DNA of 27,768 bases from CAYFUF01 sp964394795 (GTDB taxonomy: Bacteria > Bacillota > Clostridia > Tissierellales > Peptoniphilaceae). Location of the stretch: positions 1 to 27,768 of the forward strand of contig CAYMYX010000021.1 of assembly GCA_964394795.1 (NCBI GenBank), written 5' to 3'. How positions within the stretch are numbered: position 1 is the first letter of the stretch; each line of letters opens with the position of its first letter. A program made the position numbers and the translations under genes. The notes under the pieces are model-generated. The model was not told the DNA's origin, made no database searches, and saw nothing but the letters and a program-made list of their open reading frames with translations. This document shows positions 8,408 through 16,578 of the stretch, in pieces.

Positions 8408-10171
8408 ATGAAAAACCGCAGATACTTTTTACAAAAATCGATTGGAAGAAAGAAAATTAGCTTATTGCTCGCCTGTCTTATGTTGCTAGCCACATTGGCA
8501 GCTTGCGCAGGAGATGCGAAGAAGGGAAGCGAGGAGTCAAGTTCGAGCACGATAACTGTGACTTCCTCGAGCGAAGAAACGACATCAAGTGAACAAGAAC
8601 CTAGCTCCCAAGAAAGTGAAGCAAAGAGTTCAGAGAGCATAATAGCTGAGGTGGAGGGAGGCGACTTCGCCACGGAATCAGCTGTGGATATGGGTCCTCC
8701 AAATCAGATGCCGATTATTATCGATGAGCCGATTATTCACAATACCGAGTCCTATGCTCACTTAGATGAAAATCCATTCTACCTCGTTGAGAAAGCACCA
8801 CTATCAACATTTGCAGCTGATGTGGATACCGCTTCCTATGCCAATATTCGCCGCTTCTTACGTCAAGGCGAGCTTCCACAAAAGGACGCAGTACGAATCG
8901 AAGAGATGTTAAATTATTTCTCCTACAATTATCCAGAGCCCACAGGCGATGACCCCTTCTCCGTTACCATGGAACTAGGCCAAACCCCTTGGAATCCAGA
9001 TACGAAACTACTCTTAGTCGGTCTCCAAGCAGAAGATCCCGCAGCCAATAACCGCCCACCATCTAACCTCGTGTTCTTGATTGATGTATCCGGTTCGATG
9101 CATGGCCCAGATCGTTTAGACCTGGTGAAAAGAGCTTACCTGACTATGTTGGACCAACTAGGTCCTGAAGATAAGATTTCCATCGTAACTTATGCCAGCG
9201 TTGACGAGGTCGTCATCGAAGGCGCAAGTTTAGATAACAAAGCGGAAATCATGACCGCTATCGAGAATTTGGATGCGGGTGGTTCGACACACGGTTCCGC
9301 TGGTATCAATACCGCTTACGAAATTGCTGAAAAGTATTTCATTGAAGACGGCAACAATCGTATCATCTTAGCGACAGACGGCGACTTAAACGTTGGCGTT
9401 ACTAGCGAAGGCGAATTGATTGACCTTATCGAGGACAAGAAGGAAACGGGTACTTTCCTTAGCGTACTAGCTTTCGGTTATGGGAATTACAAAGACGACA
9501 AATTGGAAGCTATCGCAAATCACGGCAACGGTCACCTTTCCTACATCGATGATATCTTTGAAGCTCGCAAGGTCCTTAGTGATGAACTTGGTTCAACACT
9601 CTTTACCGTCGCGAAAGACGTCAAACTTCAAGTGGACTTCAACCCAGCTTATGTCAAGGGTTACCGCTTAATCGGCTATGAAAACAGAGTGATGGCCGCG
9701 GAAGACTTTGCTGATGACACCAAGGACGGCGGAGAAATCGGTTCTGGCCACTCCGTAACAGCTCTTTACGAGATTGTTGACGTCGATTCAGACTTCGAAA
9801 TTCCTAGCGTAGACAGCAAGTACACCACGCCGGATGAATCAACTGAAACTGAAAACACATCCGATTTCAATGATGAAATGTTGACCTTAAACATTCGTTA
9901 CAAAGAACCCGATGGCGATACCAGCGAACTGCTCACCTACCCCTTGGTAGCCGATGAAGCAGATGAACCTAGCGACAACTTCCTTCTAGCAGCGTCCCTA
10001 GCCGAATTCGGTATGCTTCTCAAGGACTCTGAGTTCAAAGGAAGCACAGATTACAACCTTATCCTGTCAAGTCTGGAAGACCTTGCTTCCGACGATCCTT
10101 ACGTCGTCGAGTTGCTCGAGTTAGTAGAGATCGCTCAAGACCTACCACCACGATATGACAGCGGCGAATAG
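8408..10171 (+). CDS. von Willebrand factor A domain lipoprotein (YfbK-like)
   Basis: This is a surface lipoprotein with a vWA domain, of the YfbK group; its function is poorly known, but such domains bind a metal ion and mediate protein contacts. I prefer ATG 8408 over GTG 8405 because AGGAG (8396-8400) then sits 7 bp upstream, giving 587 residues. The signal ends in lipobox TLAAC (Cys 33). A Ser/Glu-rich linker runs to about residue 80. The YfbK N-terminal domain (about 115-215) includes STFAADVDTASYANIRR. The vWA domain (about 218-395) has an intact MIDAS: D226-x-S228-x-S230 (DVSGS), the GGSTHG loop near 294 and ATDGD with D324. A C-terminal DUF3520-like part follows. It is third in the sigma/anti-sigma operon and may be the sensed or regulated envelope component. 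Confidence 0.9.
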   Translation: MKNRRYFLQKSIGRKKISLLLACLMLLATLAACAGDAKKGSEESSSSTITVTSSSEETTSSEQEPSSQESEAKSSESIIAEVEGGDFATESAVDMGPPNQMPIIIDEPIIHNTESYAHLDENPFYLVEKAPLSTFAADVDTASYANIRRFLRQGELPQKDAVRIEEMLNYFSYNYPEPTGDDPFSVTMELGQTPWNPDTKLLLVGLQAEDPAANNRPPSNLVFLIDVSGSMHGPDRLDLVKRAYLTMLDQLGPEDKISIVTYASVDEVVIEGASLDNKAEIMTAIENLDAGGSTHGSAGINTAYEIAEKYFIEDGNNRIILATDGDLNVGVTSEGELIDLIEDKKETGTFLSVLAFGYGNYKDDKLEAIANHGNGHLSYIDDIFEARKVLSDELGSTLFTVAKDVKLQVDFNPAYVKGYRLIGYENRVMAAEDFADDTKDGGEIGSGHSVTALYEIVDVDSDFEIPSVDSKYTTPDESTETENTSDFNDEMLTLNIRYKEPDGDTSELLTYPLVADEADEPSDNFLLAASLAEFGMLLKDSEFKGSTDYNLILSSLEDLASDDPYVVELLELVEIAQDLPPRYDSGE

Positions 10172-10206
10172 CCGTTTCCATTAGTTATCTCCTTTAAGTT
10201 TTTGTT

Positions 10207-10245
10207 GGGGCTGTGTCAGAATGACTAAAATTCTGACACAGCCCC
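10207..10245 (+). repeat. Perfect 16-bp palindrome, copy 1 of a repeated element / terminator
   Basis: Arms 10207-10222 and 10230-10245 (GGGGCTGTGTCAGAAT and its complement) are perfectly paired around loop GACTAAA, followed by TTCGTTTT. It can terminate the vWA operon. A near-identical copy, with the same loop start and the same arm sequence apart from two changes, sits at 21406-21447. The shared sequence goes beyond what two independent terminators need, so this may be a dispersed repeat. Between 10246 and 10427 I see nothing further. Confidence 0.75.
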
Positions 10246-10427
10246 TTCGTTTTGGGGTGCGAACCTACAGAATTGCGGTTTTCTATTTTTAGGTGACTAC
10301 CACTATGCCTTATATACCAAATCCCATTTTCCTCATTTTGGTTTAAACGCCCTTTGAAGATTTTCACATTCGATACGAACCCTAGCAAATACGTGGGCCA
10401 TCCACCTGACCCAAAAACCACAACAAA

Positions 10428-10453
10428 AAAGCGGGACCTCCAAGCCCCACTTT
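10428..10453 (-). terminator. Terminator of the formyl-THF cyclo-ligase gene
   Basis: Read on the minus strand, AAAGTGGG pairs with CCCGCTTT (one G-T pair) and is followed by a T run (the AAAAAA at 10425-10430 on the plus strand). It lies about 30 bp past the stop of the minus-strand gene. Confidence 0.65.
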
Positions 10454-10483
10454 TCAACACCACTTTTGTTCTATAGTACACAA

Positions 10484-11023
10484 TTAAATAAACAGCACTT
10501 CATCCATCCTATAATCGTGGGCCTCAACAGGTAGCTCATCAACCTCTAACTCCCGAAAGCAAACCCCTAACCGATAAGCCTCAGGTTGTGTGGGGAAGAA
10601 GCGGTCATAGTAACCACCGCCGTAGCCCAGGCGGTCCCCTTCTTTTGTAAAGGTAAGTCCCGGCACGACGATTAAATCAAATACAGGTTCATCCCCAATC
10701 AAACTTTCCGGAAGTTCCAAAATACCGAAACGATTTGCCTCGAGTAGGGGAAGGGTGTCGATGGTGAGGGGAGCCCAGGACATGGCCCGCTTCATGATTT
10801 TGGGGATGTAGACGAGCTTTCCATCCGCCCAAGCCTGTTGAATGAAGGGGAGTGTACCAAGTTCTTGGCCGGTAGCCATATAGCAGGAGATTACCTGACT
10901 CCGCTGATAAACCTGATGGCGGCGGAGATTTTGGGCAATGTCTATAGAGCGCCCTATTTTCTCTTCCTGGTCGATGGACTGACGCAATTCGACCATCTGC
11001 TTTCGCATCGTTTTTTTATCCAC
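10484..11023 (-). CDS. 5-formyltetrahydrofolate cyclo-ligase
   Basis: This enzyme (MTHFS, EC 6.3.3.2; YgfA/YqgN family) converts 5-formyl-THF to 5,10-methenyl-THF with ATP, returning a storage folate to one-carbon metabolism in the cytoplasm. The 179-residue length is normal. The N-terminus has the basic helix KKTMRKQMVELRQ. The conserved core DLIVVPGLTFTKEGDRLGYGGGYYDRF near 115-142 holds the nucleotide-binding GYGGGYYDR motif. Its start codon is GTG (11021-11023), with AAAGGG 7-12 bp upstream on the minus strand. It is a single gene, convergent with the vWA operon and divergent from the feo operon, whose promoter begins about 40 bp away. Confidence 0.93.
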   Translation of the reverse strand: MDKKTMRKQMVELRQSIDQEEKIGRSIDIAQNLRRHQVYQRSQVISCYMATGQELGTLPFIQQAWADGKLVYIPKIMKRAMSWAPLTIDTLPLLEANRFGILELPESLIGDEPVFDLIVVPGLTFTKEGDRLGYGGGYYDRFFPTQPEAYRLGVCFRELEVDELPVEAHDYRMDEVLFI

Positions 11024-11062
11024 AACTGAGCCCTTTCTTTACGGACTTTTCCCGCTTATCCA

Positions 11063-11091
11063 TTGACGAAGCAGCCTATCCATGATAAATT
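11063..11091 (+). promoter_or_regulatory. Candidate promoter of the feo operon
   Basis: TTGACG (11063-11068) and TAAATT (11086-11091) are spaced by exactly 17 bp, a 5/6 and a 4/6 match to sigma-A hexamers. The expected start point falls on the inverted repeat at 11098-11113, as expected for a repressor site. The same TTG could be misread as a start codon for a longer FeoA. Confidence 0.55.
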
Positions 11092-11097
11092 AATTAT

Positions 11098-11113
11098 GTT
11101 AGCTAGAGCTAAC
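11098..11113 (+). promoter_or_regulatory. feo operator copy 1 (GTTAGC-N4-GCTAAC)
   Basis: This 16-bp inverted repeat has half-sites GTTAGC and GCTAAC around TAGA and extends to a 7-bp arm. It lies just downstream of the candidate feo -10. A second copy precedes feoB. The half-site resembles the GTTAG/CTAAC half of DtxR-type boxes, though with wider spacing; the regulator is not identified. Confidence 0.6.
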
Positions 11114-11158
11114 GCAGATACTTTACATAACTCTATTTTACCTAAAGTGAGAGGCGAG

Positions 11159-11380
11159 ATGAAGAATTTACAGGACTTACAAAAAGGACAATCAGGAATC
11201 GTCCATAAGGTTCACGGTAGTGGTCCTCTGAAGAGACGTTTCCACGATATGGGCATCGTAGCCGGCACAACGATTGAGTTCGTCAAGGTTGCGCCCTTGG
11301 GCGACCCCATCCAGATTAAGGTGAAGGGTGTCCAGATGTCGATTCGCAAGAAAGATGCGAAGGATATCGAACTGGTTTAG
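11159..11380 (+). CDS. feoA: Ferrous iron transport protein A
   Basis: FeoA is a small cytoplasmic SH3-like protein that works with FeoB in Fe(II) uptake. I choose ATG 11159, giving 73 residues, the usual FeoA length, with AGAGG 4-9 bp upstream. A longer reading from TTG 11063 would run through the promoter and operator and is not credible. Family features are LKRRFHDMGIVAGTTIEFVKVAPLGDPIQIKVKG and SIRKKDAKDIEL, the typical beta-barrel pattern with the conserved R-x2-DMG motif. feoB follows after 80 bp that contain a second operator-like repeat and a small hairpin (GCCAAGG / CCTTGGC at 11405-11424). Confidence 0.93.
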   Translation: MKNLQDLQKGQSGIVHKVHGSGPLKRRFHDMGIVAGTTIEFVKVAPLGDPIQIKVKGVQMSIRKKDAKDIELV

Positions 11381-11400
11381 TTGTTATTTTTTACCCTGAT

Positions 11401-11416
11401 GTTAGCCAAGGTTAAC
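11401..11416 (+). promoter_or_regulatory. feo operator copy 2 (GTTAGC-N4-GTTAAC)
   Basis: It has the same pattern as the site before feoA: both begin ATGTTAGC and carry a G(C/T)TAAC half-site four bases later. It overlaps a 7-bp hairpin (11405-11411 with 11418-11424) between feoA and feoB, so it could act as an operator, an attenuator, or both. Confidence 0.45.
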
Positions 11417-11460
11417 CCCTTGGCAAAACACAGTGTTTAATTACATAGAATGAGGAAATT

Positions 11461-13608
11461 ATGGCCTATACAATAGCGCTAGTTGGCAATCCCAATGCAG
11501 GAAAGACAACGCTATTTAATGAATTGACCGGATCGACTGCTCATGTGGGCAATTGGCCCGGCGTTACCGTTGAAAAGAAAGAGGGAAGACTCCGAGCGGA
11601 CAACGAAGCCACGTTGGTCGACTTGCCTGGGGTCTATTCCTTGTCCCCCTATAGTTTGGAAGAGGTCCTTGCTCGTGACTTCCTGATTCACGAAGCACCG
11701 GATGTCATTATCAACATCATCGACGCATCCAATTTAGAGCGCAACCTTTATCTGACAACACAAATTTTAGAGATGGGCATCCCCACCGTTATTGCAGCCA
11801 ACATGATCGACTTGGTGAAAAGGAACGGGGACGCCTTCGATTCGTCACGTCTAGCCGGTGAGCTTGGTGTGCCCGTTATCGAGATTTCTGCCTTACAAGG
11901 CAAGGGGTTGGACGAGTTGGTTGCTAAGGTCCAGTCTGCCGTCAAAGAAAAGAAAAAGCCAATCTTTCGCCTGAACTATGGCGAGCAAGTAGAAGTCATC
12001 CTTTCGGATATCCAGTTGTATGTGAAGAAGAAGGGGATGGCCACCGACTACACCGATATCAACGATCGGTGGTTGGCCGTTAAGCTCTTTGAGCAAGACG
12101 AGAAAGTAATGAAAGCGGCGCCTCTTTGCGCAGAGCTTGAAGAAGATATTCGCCATTTGGAAGATGAGTTAGGGGAAGAGGCAGAATCCCTCATCCCTCA
12201 AAAGCGCTACCAGTTCATTGATTACCTCAGCGAACTTGTCTACCGCAAAGAAAATGCGGATGAGCAAACTCTGTCGGAAAAAATTGACCGAGTGGTAACC
12301 AACCGTTGGCTTGGTCTGCCCATCTTCGTGGGGATCATCTTCATCGTTTACTATCTATCTATCCAAACCGTGGGCACCTATGCGACGGACTTCGTCAACG
12401 ATGTCGTCATCGCGGAGTGGGCTCAGGGTGGGATGATGAACCTCTTAACCAGCCTCGGCGCTAGCCCTTGGCTGATTGCCCTCGTGGTCGACGGTATCAT
12501 CGCCGGCGTAGGCGCCGTCCTTGGCTTCCTGCCACAGATGGCTGTCCTCTTTATCCTGTTGACGATACTTGAGCAGTGTGGGTATATGGCCCGGATTGCC
12601 TTCGTACTCGACCGCGTCTTCTCCTCCTTTGGTCTGTCCGGCAAATCCTTCATCCCCATGCTTGTGGGTACGGGCTGTTCCGTTCCCGGCATCATGGCCG
12701 CAAGGACCATAGAAAATGAGGCTGACCGCCGTTTAACAGCAATCACCACTTCCTTTATGCCTTGCTCGGCCAAGCTTCCCATCATTGCCTTTATCGCGGG
12801 GGCCATATTCGAAGACGCCTGGTGGTTCGCACCAATCGCTTACTTCCTAGGCATTGCCGCGGTCATCTTTTCCGGCATCGTCCTGAAAAAGACCAAGTCC
12901 TTCTCCAGTGACCCGACGCCCTTCGTTATGGAGCTACCGGAATACCGGTTGCCTACGTTCAAGGGCATCGTCAGAACCGTAGGCGACAAATTGATTTCCT
13001 TCGTTCAAAAAGCAGGTACAGTTATTCTCGTTTCCTCGATCATCCTTTGGTTCCTCCAAGCCTTTGGTAGGACGGAAGATGGCATCGGCTTGGTCGGCGA
13101 CGCGATTGATCAAAGCTTCTTAGCTAAACTTGGTAATCTGGTTGCCTGGATCTTTACGCCTCTGGGCTTTGGCGACTGGCAGTCTACCGTCGCTACCATC
13201 ACGGGTCTTATTGCGAAAGAAAATATCATGTCCACCTTCGCTATCCTTTTCAATGTTTCCGGCGACGCCCTAGAGCTTATCGAAACATCGGACTGGTCAG
13301 CGCTAACCAGCATCACCGCCCACTACACGCCAATTGCGGCCTTCTCCTTCCTCAGCTTCAACCTGCTCTGCCAACCTTGTTTTGCGGCAGTGGGGGCCAT
13401 GCACCGGGAACTCGGCGACGTCCGCTGGACCTTATTCGGCGTCATGTATCAGACGGTGATTGCCTATTCTTTCGCCCTCATCTTCTACCAATTTGCCAGC
13501 TTCTTCACCACGGGAGCCTTTACCTTCTGGACAGTGGTTGCCCTTGTGGTCTTCCTGTTTTGGATGTTTATGGTCTTCCGTCCATGGCCAAAGTCAGCTT
13601 ATAGCTAA
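11461..13608 (+). CDS. feoB: Ferrous iron transport protein B (GTPase-permease)
   Basis: FeoB is the membrane Fe(II) transporter with an N-terminal G domain. The 715-residue protein has G1 GNPNAGKT (9-16), switch I NWPGVTVEKK, G3 DLPG (54-57) and G4 NMID (114-117), followed by the helical GDI-like region. The membrane part begins near residue 280 with several segments, including the Gate motif GTGCSVPGIMAARTIENEADRRLT and a second Gate-like region. The C-terminus MVFRPWPKSAYS is typical. The start has GAGGAAATT directly upstream. A small FeoB-associated peptide gene follows 77 bp downstream. Expression is presumably iron-controlled through the two shared inverted repeats; that is inference. 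Confidence 0.96.
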   Translation: MAYTIALVGNPNAGKTTLFNELTGSTAHVGNWPGVTVEKKEGRLRADNEATLVDLPGVYSLSPYSLEEVLARDFLIHEAPDVIINIIDASNLERNLYLTTQILEMGIPTVIAANMIDLVKRNGDAFDSSRLAGELGVPVIEISALQGKGLDELVAKVQSAVKEKKKPIFRLNYGEQVEVILSDIQLYVKKKGMATDYTDINDRWLAVKLFEQDEKVMKAAPLCAELEEDIRHLEDELGEEAESLIPQKRYQFIDYLSELVYRKENADEQTLSEKIDRVVTNRWLGLPIFVGIIFIVYYLSIQTVGTYATDFVNDVVIAEWAQGGMMNLLTSLGASPWLIALVVDGIIAGVGAVLGFLPQMAVLFILLTILEQCGYMARIAFVLDRVFSSFGLSGKSFIPMLVGTGCSVPGIMAARTIENEADRRLTAITTSFMPCSAKLPIIAFIAGAIFEDAWWFAPIAYFLGIAAVIFSGIVLKKTKSFSSDPTPFVMELPEYRLPTFKGIVRTVGDKLISFVQKAGTVILVSSIILWFLQAFGRTEDGIGLVGDAIDQSFLAKLGNLVAWIFTPLGFGDWQSTVATITGLIAKENIMSTFAILFNVSGDALELIETSDWSALTSITAHYTPIAAFSFLSFNLLCQPCFAAVGAMHRELGDVRWTLFGVMYQTVIAYSFALIFYQFASFFTTGAFTFWTVVALVVFLFWMFMVFRPWPKSAYS

Positions 13609-13685
13609 GGTAAGGAACGAAGGAAGGTGGGTCTCGAGGACATGGCCACGATAGTCCCCACCAGTAAAACTAGATAGGAAAGACA

Positions 13686-13850
13686 ATGAAACCCATCGAC
13701 ATTATCATTTTGGCGGTCATCGGATTAATTATCTTCATGATTGTCAAAAGGAAATATGACAATAAAAAAAAGGGGCAGGCATGCGCCGGTTGTCACTTAC
13801 GAGACAACTGCGATTCCCGCTCCTTGAAGAACAATTCGTCCTGCCACTAA
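13686..13850 (+). CDS. FeoB-associated Cys-rich membrane peptide
   Basis: This short gene encodes 54 residues: an N-terminal membrane segment (IDIIILAVIGLIIFMIV, about 4-20), a basic stretch (KRKYDNKKK), and a Cys-rich tail with C33, C36, C42 and C53 (CAGC, then NCDS, and a final CH). That layout is the FeoB-associated Cys-rich membrane protein family found next to feoB in Bacillota, which probably replaces FeoC as an accessory of Fe(II) uptake; its exact role is unknown. AGGAAAG lies 3-9 bp before the ATG. The gene sits 77 bp after feoB on the same strand. Confidence 0.85.
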   Translation: MKPIDIIILAVIGLIIFMIVKRKYDNKKKGQACAGCHLRDNCDSRSLKNNSSCH

Positions 13851-13891
13851 GGCAAGAAAAAATCAAATAGTTATAAAAACCACTTAGCTTG

Positions 13892-13897
13892 TATAAT
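13892..13897 (+). promoter_or_regulatory. Candidate -10 box before the PP2C gene
   Basis: A perfect TATAAT lies about 50 bp upstream of the phosphatase start, but no good -35 hexamer is found at 16-18 bp. It is a weak or activator-dependent promoter candidate only. Confidence 0.35.
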
Positions 13898-13945
13898 TAC
13901 CCCATTGATGTTAATATAAACTTGAAGAAGTAGCAAAATAAAGAT

Positions 13946-15094
13946 ATGGGGGAAATGATGGAAGTTAAAAAGAATATTTCTGATATGAATTCCTTTATAT
14001 CTGAAAGTCAATCGCTCCAACTTCTGGACGCAATGATTGACTTTATACGAGTATTGGATAGGGAGGGCAACGTCCTCTTCGAGAATCAGAGCTTACAACA
14101 ATACTGCTACAACGAATTGAAGACGACAATCAAGTCGGCGGAAGCAAGGCGGGGCATCAGCGTCCGCATCTTACCTTCGGAAATGTCCGCGGAAACCCTG
14201 GAGACAGGGAACATCACCAATACCGAACTCAGCGTCAACGGTCGGGTCTTTTCCGTGAAGTGCTCGCCCATTTTCAACGAGCAAGGCGAGGTTGATGGCT
14301 GCATCGAACTCCTACGGGACATCACCGAATCCAGTAACCTGACTGTTCAGCTCTACAATGATAACCAAAATATTAAAGAGCAAATGCGCCTAGCCCGGTC
14401 TATCCAACGGAGCATGCTTCCCCAGATTACCGATTTTGGCGAAATTCATTTCGACTACAAATACATTCCCTCGGAAGAATTATCTGGAGACTTCTTCGAT
14501 TTAATTCCTCTGGGAGCCGGCCGCCTAGGCCTCTATATTTCTGACGTGGTTGGCCACGGTATATCAGCTTCCATTCTGACCATGTTCGTCCGCCAAACCA
14601 TGCGAAACATCTTGGAAGAGAAAAAACTCACCGAGCCTAACGAGGTTCTGCCTAAGGTCAGGAAGCGCTTTGAAGAGTTGGAGCTGGACGAAAGCCAATA
14701 CTTTTCCCTCTTTTATGCTGTTATCGATACCTTCAATCGAACGATCACCTATGCCAATGCAGGTCACAACTGCATGCCCCTCCTTTACCGGAACGGGCAG
14801 GTAGAAACGTTGGATTCCAGCGGCATGCTGATCTCACCAATCTTCGATTCCGCAGAGTACAAACAAAACACCATCCGCATGGAAGCGGGCTACCAATTCC
14901 TCTTCTTCACCGATGGCATCATCGAAACGGAGAATGAGGACCGAGTTCCCTTTGGGTCTCACCGCTTGGCCGACATTCTCACCAACCACCATGACAAGCC
15001 ACTTGATCACATGGTCGACGAGGTGAATGCTTACCGCTATGGCGACCAGAAAGATGATATCGCTTTACTACTTATCCAAATGCCAAATGAATAG
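13946..15094 (+). CDS. PAS-domain PP2C (SpoIIE/RsbU-type) serine phosphatase
   Basis: This is a cytoplasmic sensor phosphatase of the RsbU/SpoIIE type, which normally dephosphorylates an anti-sigma-factor antagonist. Residues about 24-125 form a PAS-like domain (VLDREGNVLFENQSL...VDGCIELLRDITE). A helical linker follows (130-160, with ARSIQRSMLP). The phosphatase domain runs from about 165 to 382 with GDFFD (181-185), ISDVVGHG (198-205), YANAGHN and FFTDGIIE, so the metal-binding Asp residues are present. No RsbV/RsbW-like partner is nearby, so the target is unknown. ATG 13958 is a good alternative start, 5 bp after GGGGG, and would shorten the protein by four residues. A strong terminator follows, so the gene appears to be monocistronic. 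Confidence 0.9.
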   Translation: MGEMMEVKKNISDMNSFISESQSLQLLDAMIDFIRVLDREGNVLFENQSLQQYCYNELKTTIKSAEARRGISVRILPSEMSAETLETGNITNTELSVNGRVFSVKCSPIFNEQGEVDGCIELLRDITESSNLTVQLYNDNQNIKEQMRLARSIQRSMLPQITDFGEIHFDYKYIPSEELSGDFFDLIPLGAGRLGLYISDVVGHGISASILTMFVRQTMRNILEEKKLTEPNEVLPKVRKRFEELELDESQYFSLFYAVIDTFNRTITYANAGHNCMPLLYRNGQVETLDSSGMLISPIFDSAEYKQNTIRMEAGYQFLFFTDGIIETENEDRVPFGSHRLADILTNHHDKPLDHMVDEVNAYRYGDQKDDIALLLIQMPNE

Positions 15095-15099
15095 AATGA

Positions 15100-15135
15100 G
15101 GGCCATGCACGGGTTACATGCATGGCCCATTTTTT
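15100..15135 (+). terminator. Intrinsic terminator after the PP2C gene
   Basis: GGGCCATGCA (15100-15109) pairs perfectly with TGCATGGCCC (15119-15128) around a 9-nt loop, followed by A and six T. It starts 5 bp after the stop codon. Confidence 0.88.
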
Positions 15136-15244
15136 GTTTTCAAAAGGCACGAAACCCATTTAATTCCCCAATATAAGCCAATACAGATTGGGTAAATACT
15201 AGGGGAATGATGGGGCAATACTACAATTTTCCCCTGCTTTAGCC

Positions 15245-15250
15245 TATAAT
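15245..15250 (+). promoter_or_regulatory. -10 box of the pgi-deoC promoter, with upstream inverted repeat
   Basis: TATAAT lies 32 bp upstream of the chosen pgi start; the -35 region (CTACAA near 15221) is poor. Immediately upstream an inverted repeat AGGGGAA (15201-15207) / TTCCCCT (15229-15235) spans the -35 region and could bind a regulator. Confidence 0.45.
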
Positions 15251-15281
15251 GAAAACAGAAAGTACAGAAAGGTGGTTGTTT

Positions 15282-16565
15282 ATGAAGCTTGATTTACAGT
15301 ACACGGGAATCGCTGACCAACTAGTCGATTGGGAGGAGAAAGCAAGTGAGGCTTTCCAAACCTTGGTGAATAAGAGCGGAGAAGGCAATGATTTTTTAGG
15401 TTGGATTGACCAGCCTGAAAACTATGACAAAGAAGAATACGACCGCATCAAGAAGGCGGCGGAAAAGATCCGTTCAGATAGCGAAGTGCTGGTTGTTATC
15501 GGTATCGGTGGCTCCTATCTGGGCGCCCGCGCTGTCATTGAAGCCTTGTCTCCACGTTACGAAAAGGGGAAGACAGAAATTCTTTACGCTGGCAATCACC
15601 TAAGCGCTCCTGAACTCAAGGAGCTTATGGATTACATTCAAGATAAGGACTTCAGCATCAACGTCATCTCCAAGTCCGGAACAACGACTGAACCTGCTAT
15701 CGCTTTCCGCCTCCTCAAGGAGCAGCTGGAGGACAAGGTAGGGGAAGACGAAGCCGTAAGCAGGATCTACGTGACCACCGACCAAGAAAAGGGCGCATTG
15801 AAAACCTTAGCGGACGAAGTGGGTTACGAAACCTTTGTCGTTCCCGATGATATCGGCGGCCGCTTTACCGTATTGACCGCAGTTGGCTTGCTACCCATTG
15901 CAGCAGCCGGTTTGGATATCGACGCCTTGATGGAAGGTGCTCGGGACGCCATGAGAGATTGTTTAGTCGACGACCTCAACGACAATCCCGCTATGCAATA
16001 TGCGGCAGCCCGCAACTACCTTTATGAAAACGGAAAAGCCATCGAAATCATGGTCACGTATGAGCCAAAGCTTTCCTACGTCCAAGAATGGTGGAAGCAA
16101 CTTTATGGCGAAAGTGAAGGCAAAGACGGCAAGGGCATCTACCCCGCATCCGTCGTCAACACGACCGACCTCCACTCTATGGGTCAATGGGTTCAAGACG
16201 GCGAACGAATCATCTTTGAAACGATTATCACCGTCCATAAGCCTAGCGAAGACATCACTCTGAAGGAAGCGGACAACGACTTAGACGGGCTCAACTATTT
16301 AGCCGGCAAGACCCTCCACGAAGTCAATCAGAAGGCCATGGAAGGCACCCGCCAAGCTCACATCAGCGGTGGCGTCCCCAACATCATGATCAATTTGGAA
16401 AAGTTGGATGAATACAATCTGGGCCAACTCCTCTACTTCTTTGAAGTTGGCGTTGGCGTATCCGGCTACATGTTGGGCGTAAACCCATTCAACCAACCAG
16501 GTGTTGAGCTCTACAAGAGCAATATGTTCAAGTTGTTAGGCAAACCCGGTTATACAGAAGACTAA
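15282..16565 (+). CDS. pgi: Glucose-6-phosphate isomerase
   Basis: This enzyme interconverts glucose-6-phosphate and fructose-6-phosphate in glycolysis and gluconeogenesis (EC 5.3.1.9). I choose ATG 15282, with AAAGGTGG 7-14 bp upstream; an earlier ATG at 15249 overlaps the -10 box and is unlikely. The product has 427 residues, near the length of the short bacterial form. Visible motifs are VVIGIGGSYLGARA (71-84), SKSGTTTEPAIAF (130-142, sugar-phosphate binding), GGRFTVLTAVGLLP, the region around YGESEGKDGKG with the catalytic Glu, and the C-terminal PGVELYK with the conserved Lys. deoC follows 13 bp later, so the two are probably co-transcribed. Confidence 0.96.
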   Translation: MKLDLQYTGIADQLVDWEEKASEAFQTLVNKSGEGNDFLGWIDQPENYDKEEYDRIKKAAEKIRSDSEVLVVIGIGGSYLGARAVIEALSPRYEKGKTEILYAGNHLSAPELKELMDYIQDKDFSINVISKSGTTTEPAIAFRLLKEQLEDKVGEDEAVSRIYVTTDQEKGALKTLADEVGYETFVVPDDIGGRFTVLTAVGLLPIAAAGLDIDALMEGARDAMRDCLVDDLNDNPAMQYAAARNYLYENGKAIEIMVTYEPKLSYVQEWWKQLYGESEGKDGKGIYPASVVNTTDLHSMGQWVQDGERIIFETIITVHKPSEDITLKEADNDLDGLNYLAGKTLHEVNQKAMEGTRQAHISGGVPNIMINLEKLDEYNLGQLLYFFEVGVGVSGYMLGVNPFNQPGVELYKSNMFKLLGKPGYTED

Positions 16566-16578
16566 TTGAGGAGAGAAC

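Noticed and set aside
11063..11158. N-terminal extension of FeoA from TTG 11063
   Set aside because: It would translate the -35/-10 region and the inverted repeat and give 105 residues; the ATG at 11159 gives the normal 73 with a good ribosome binding site.
15249..15281. Earlier ATG for glucose-6-phosphate isomerase
   Set aside because: It overlaps the TATAAT box and lacks a ribosome binding site; the ATG at 15282 has AAAGGTGG in place.
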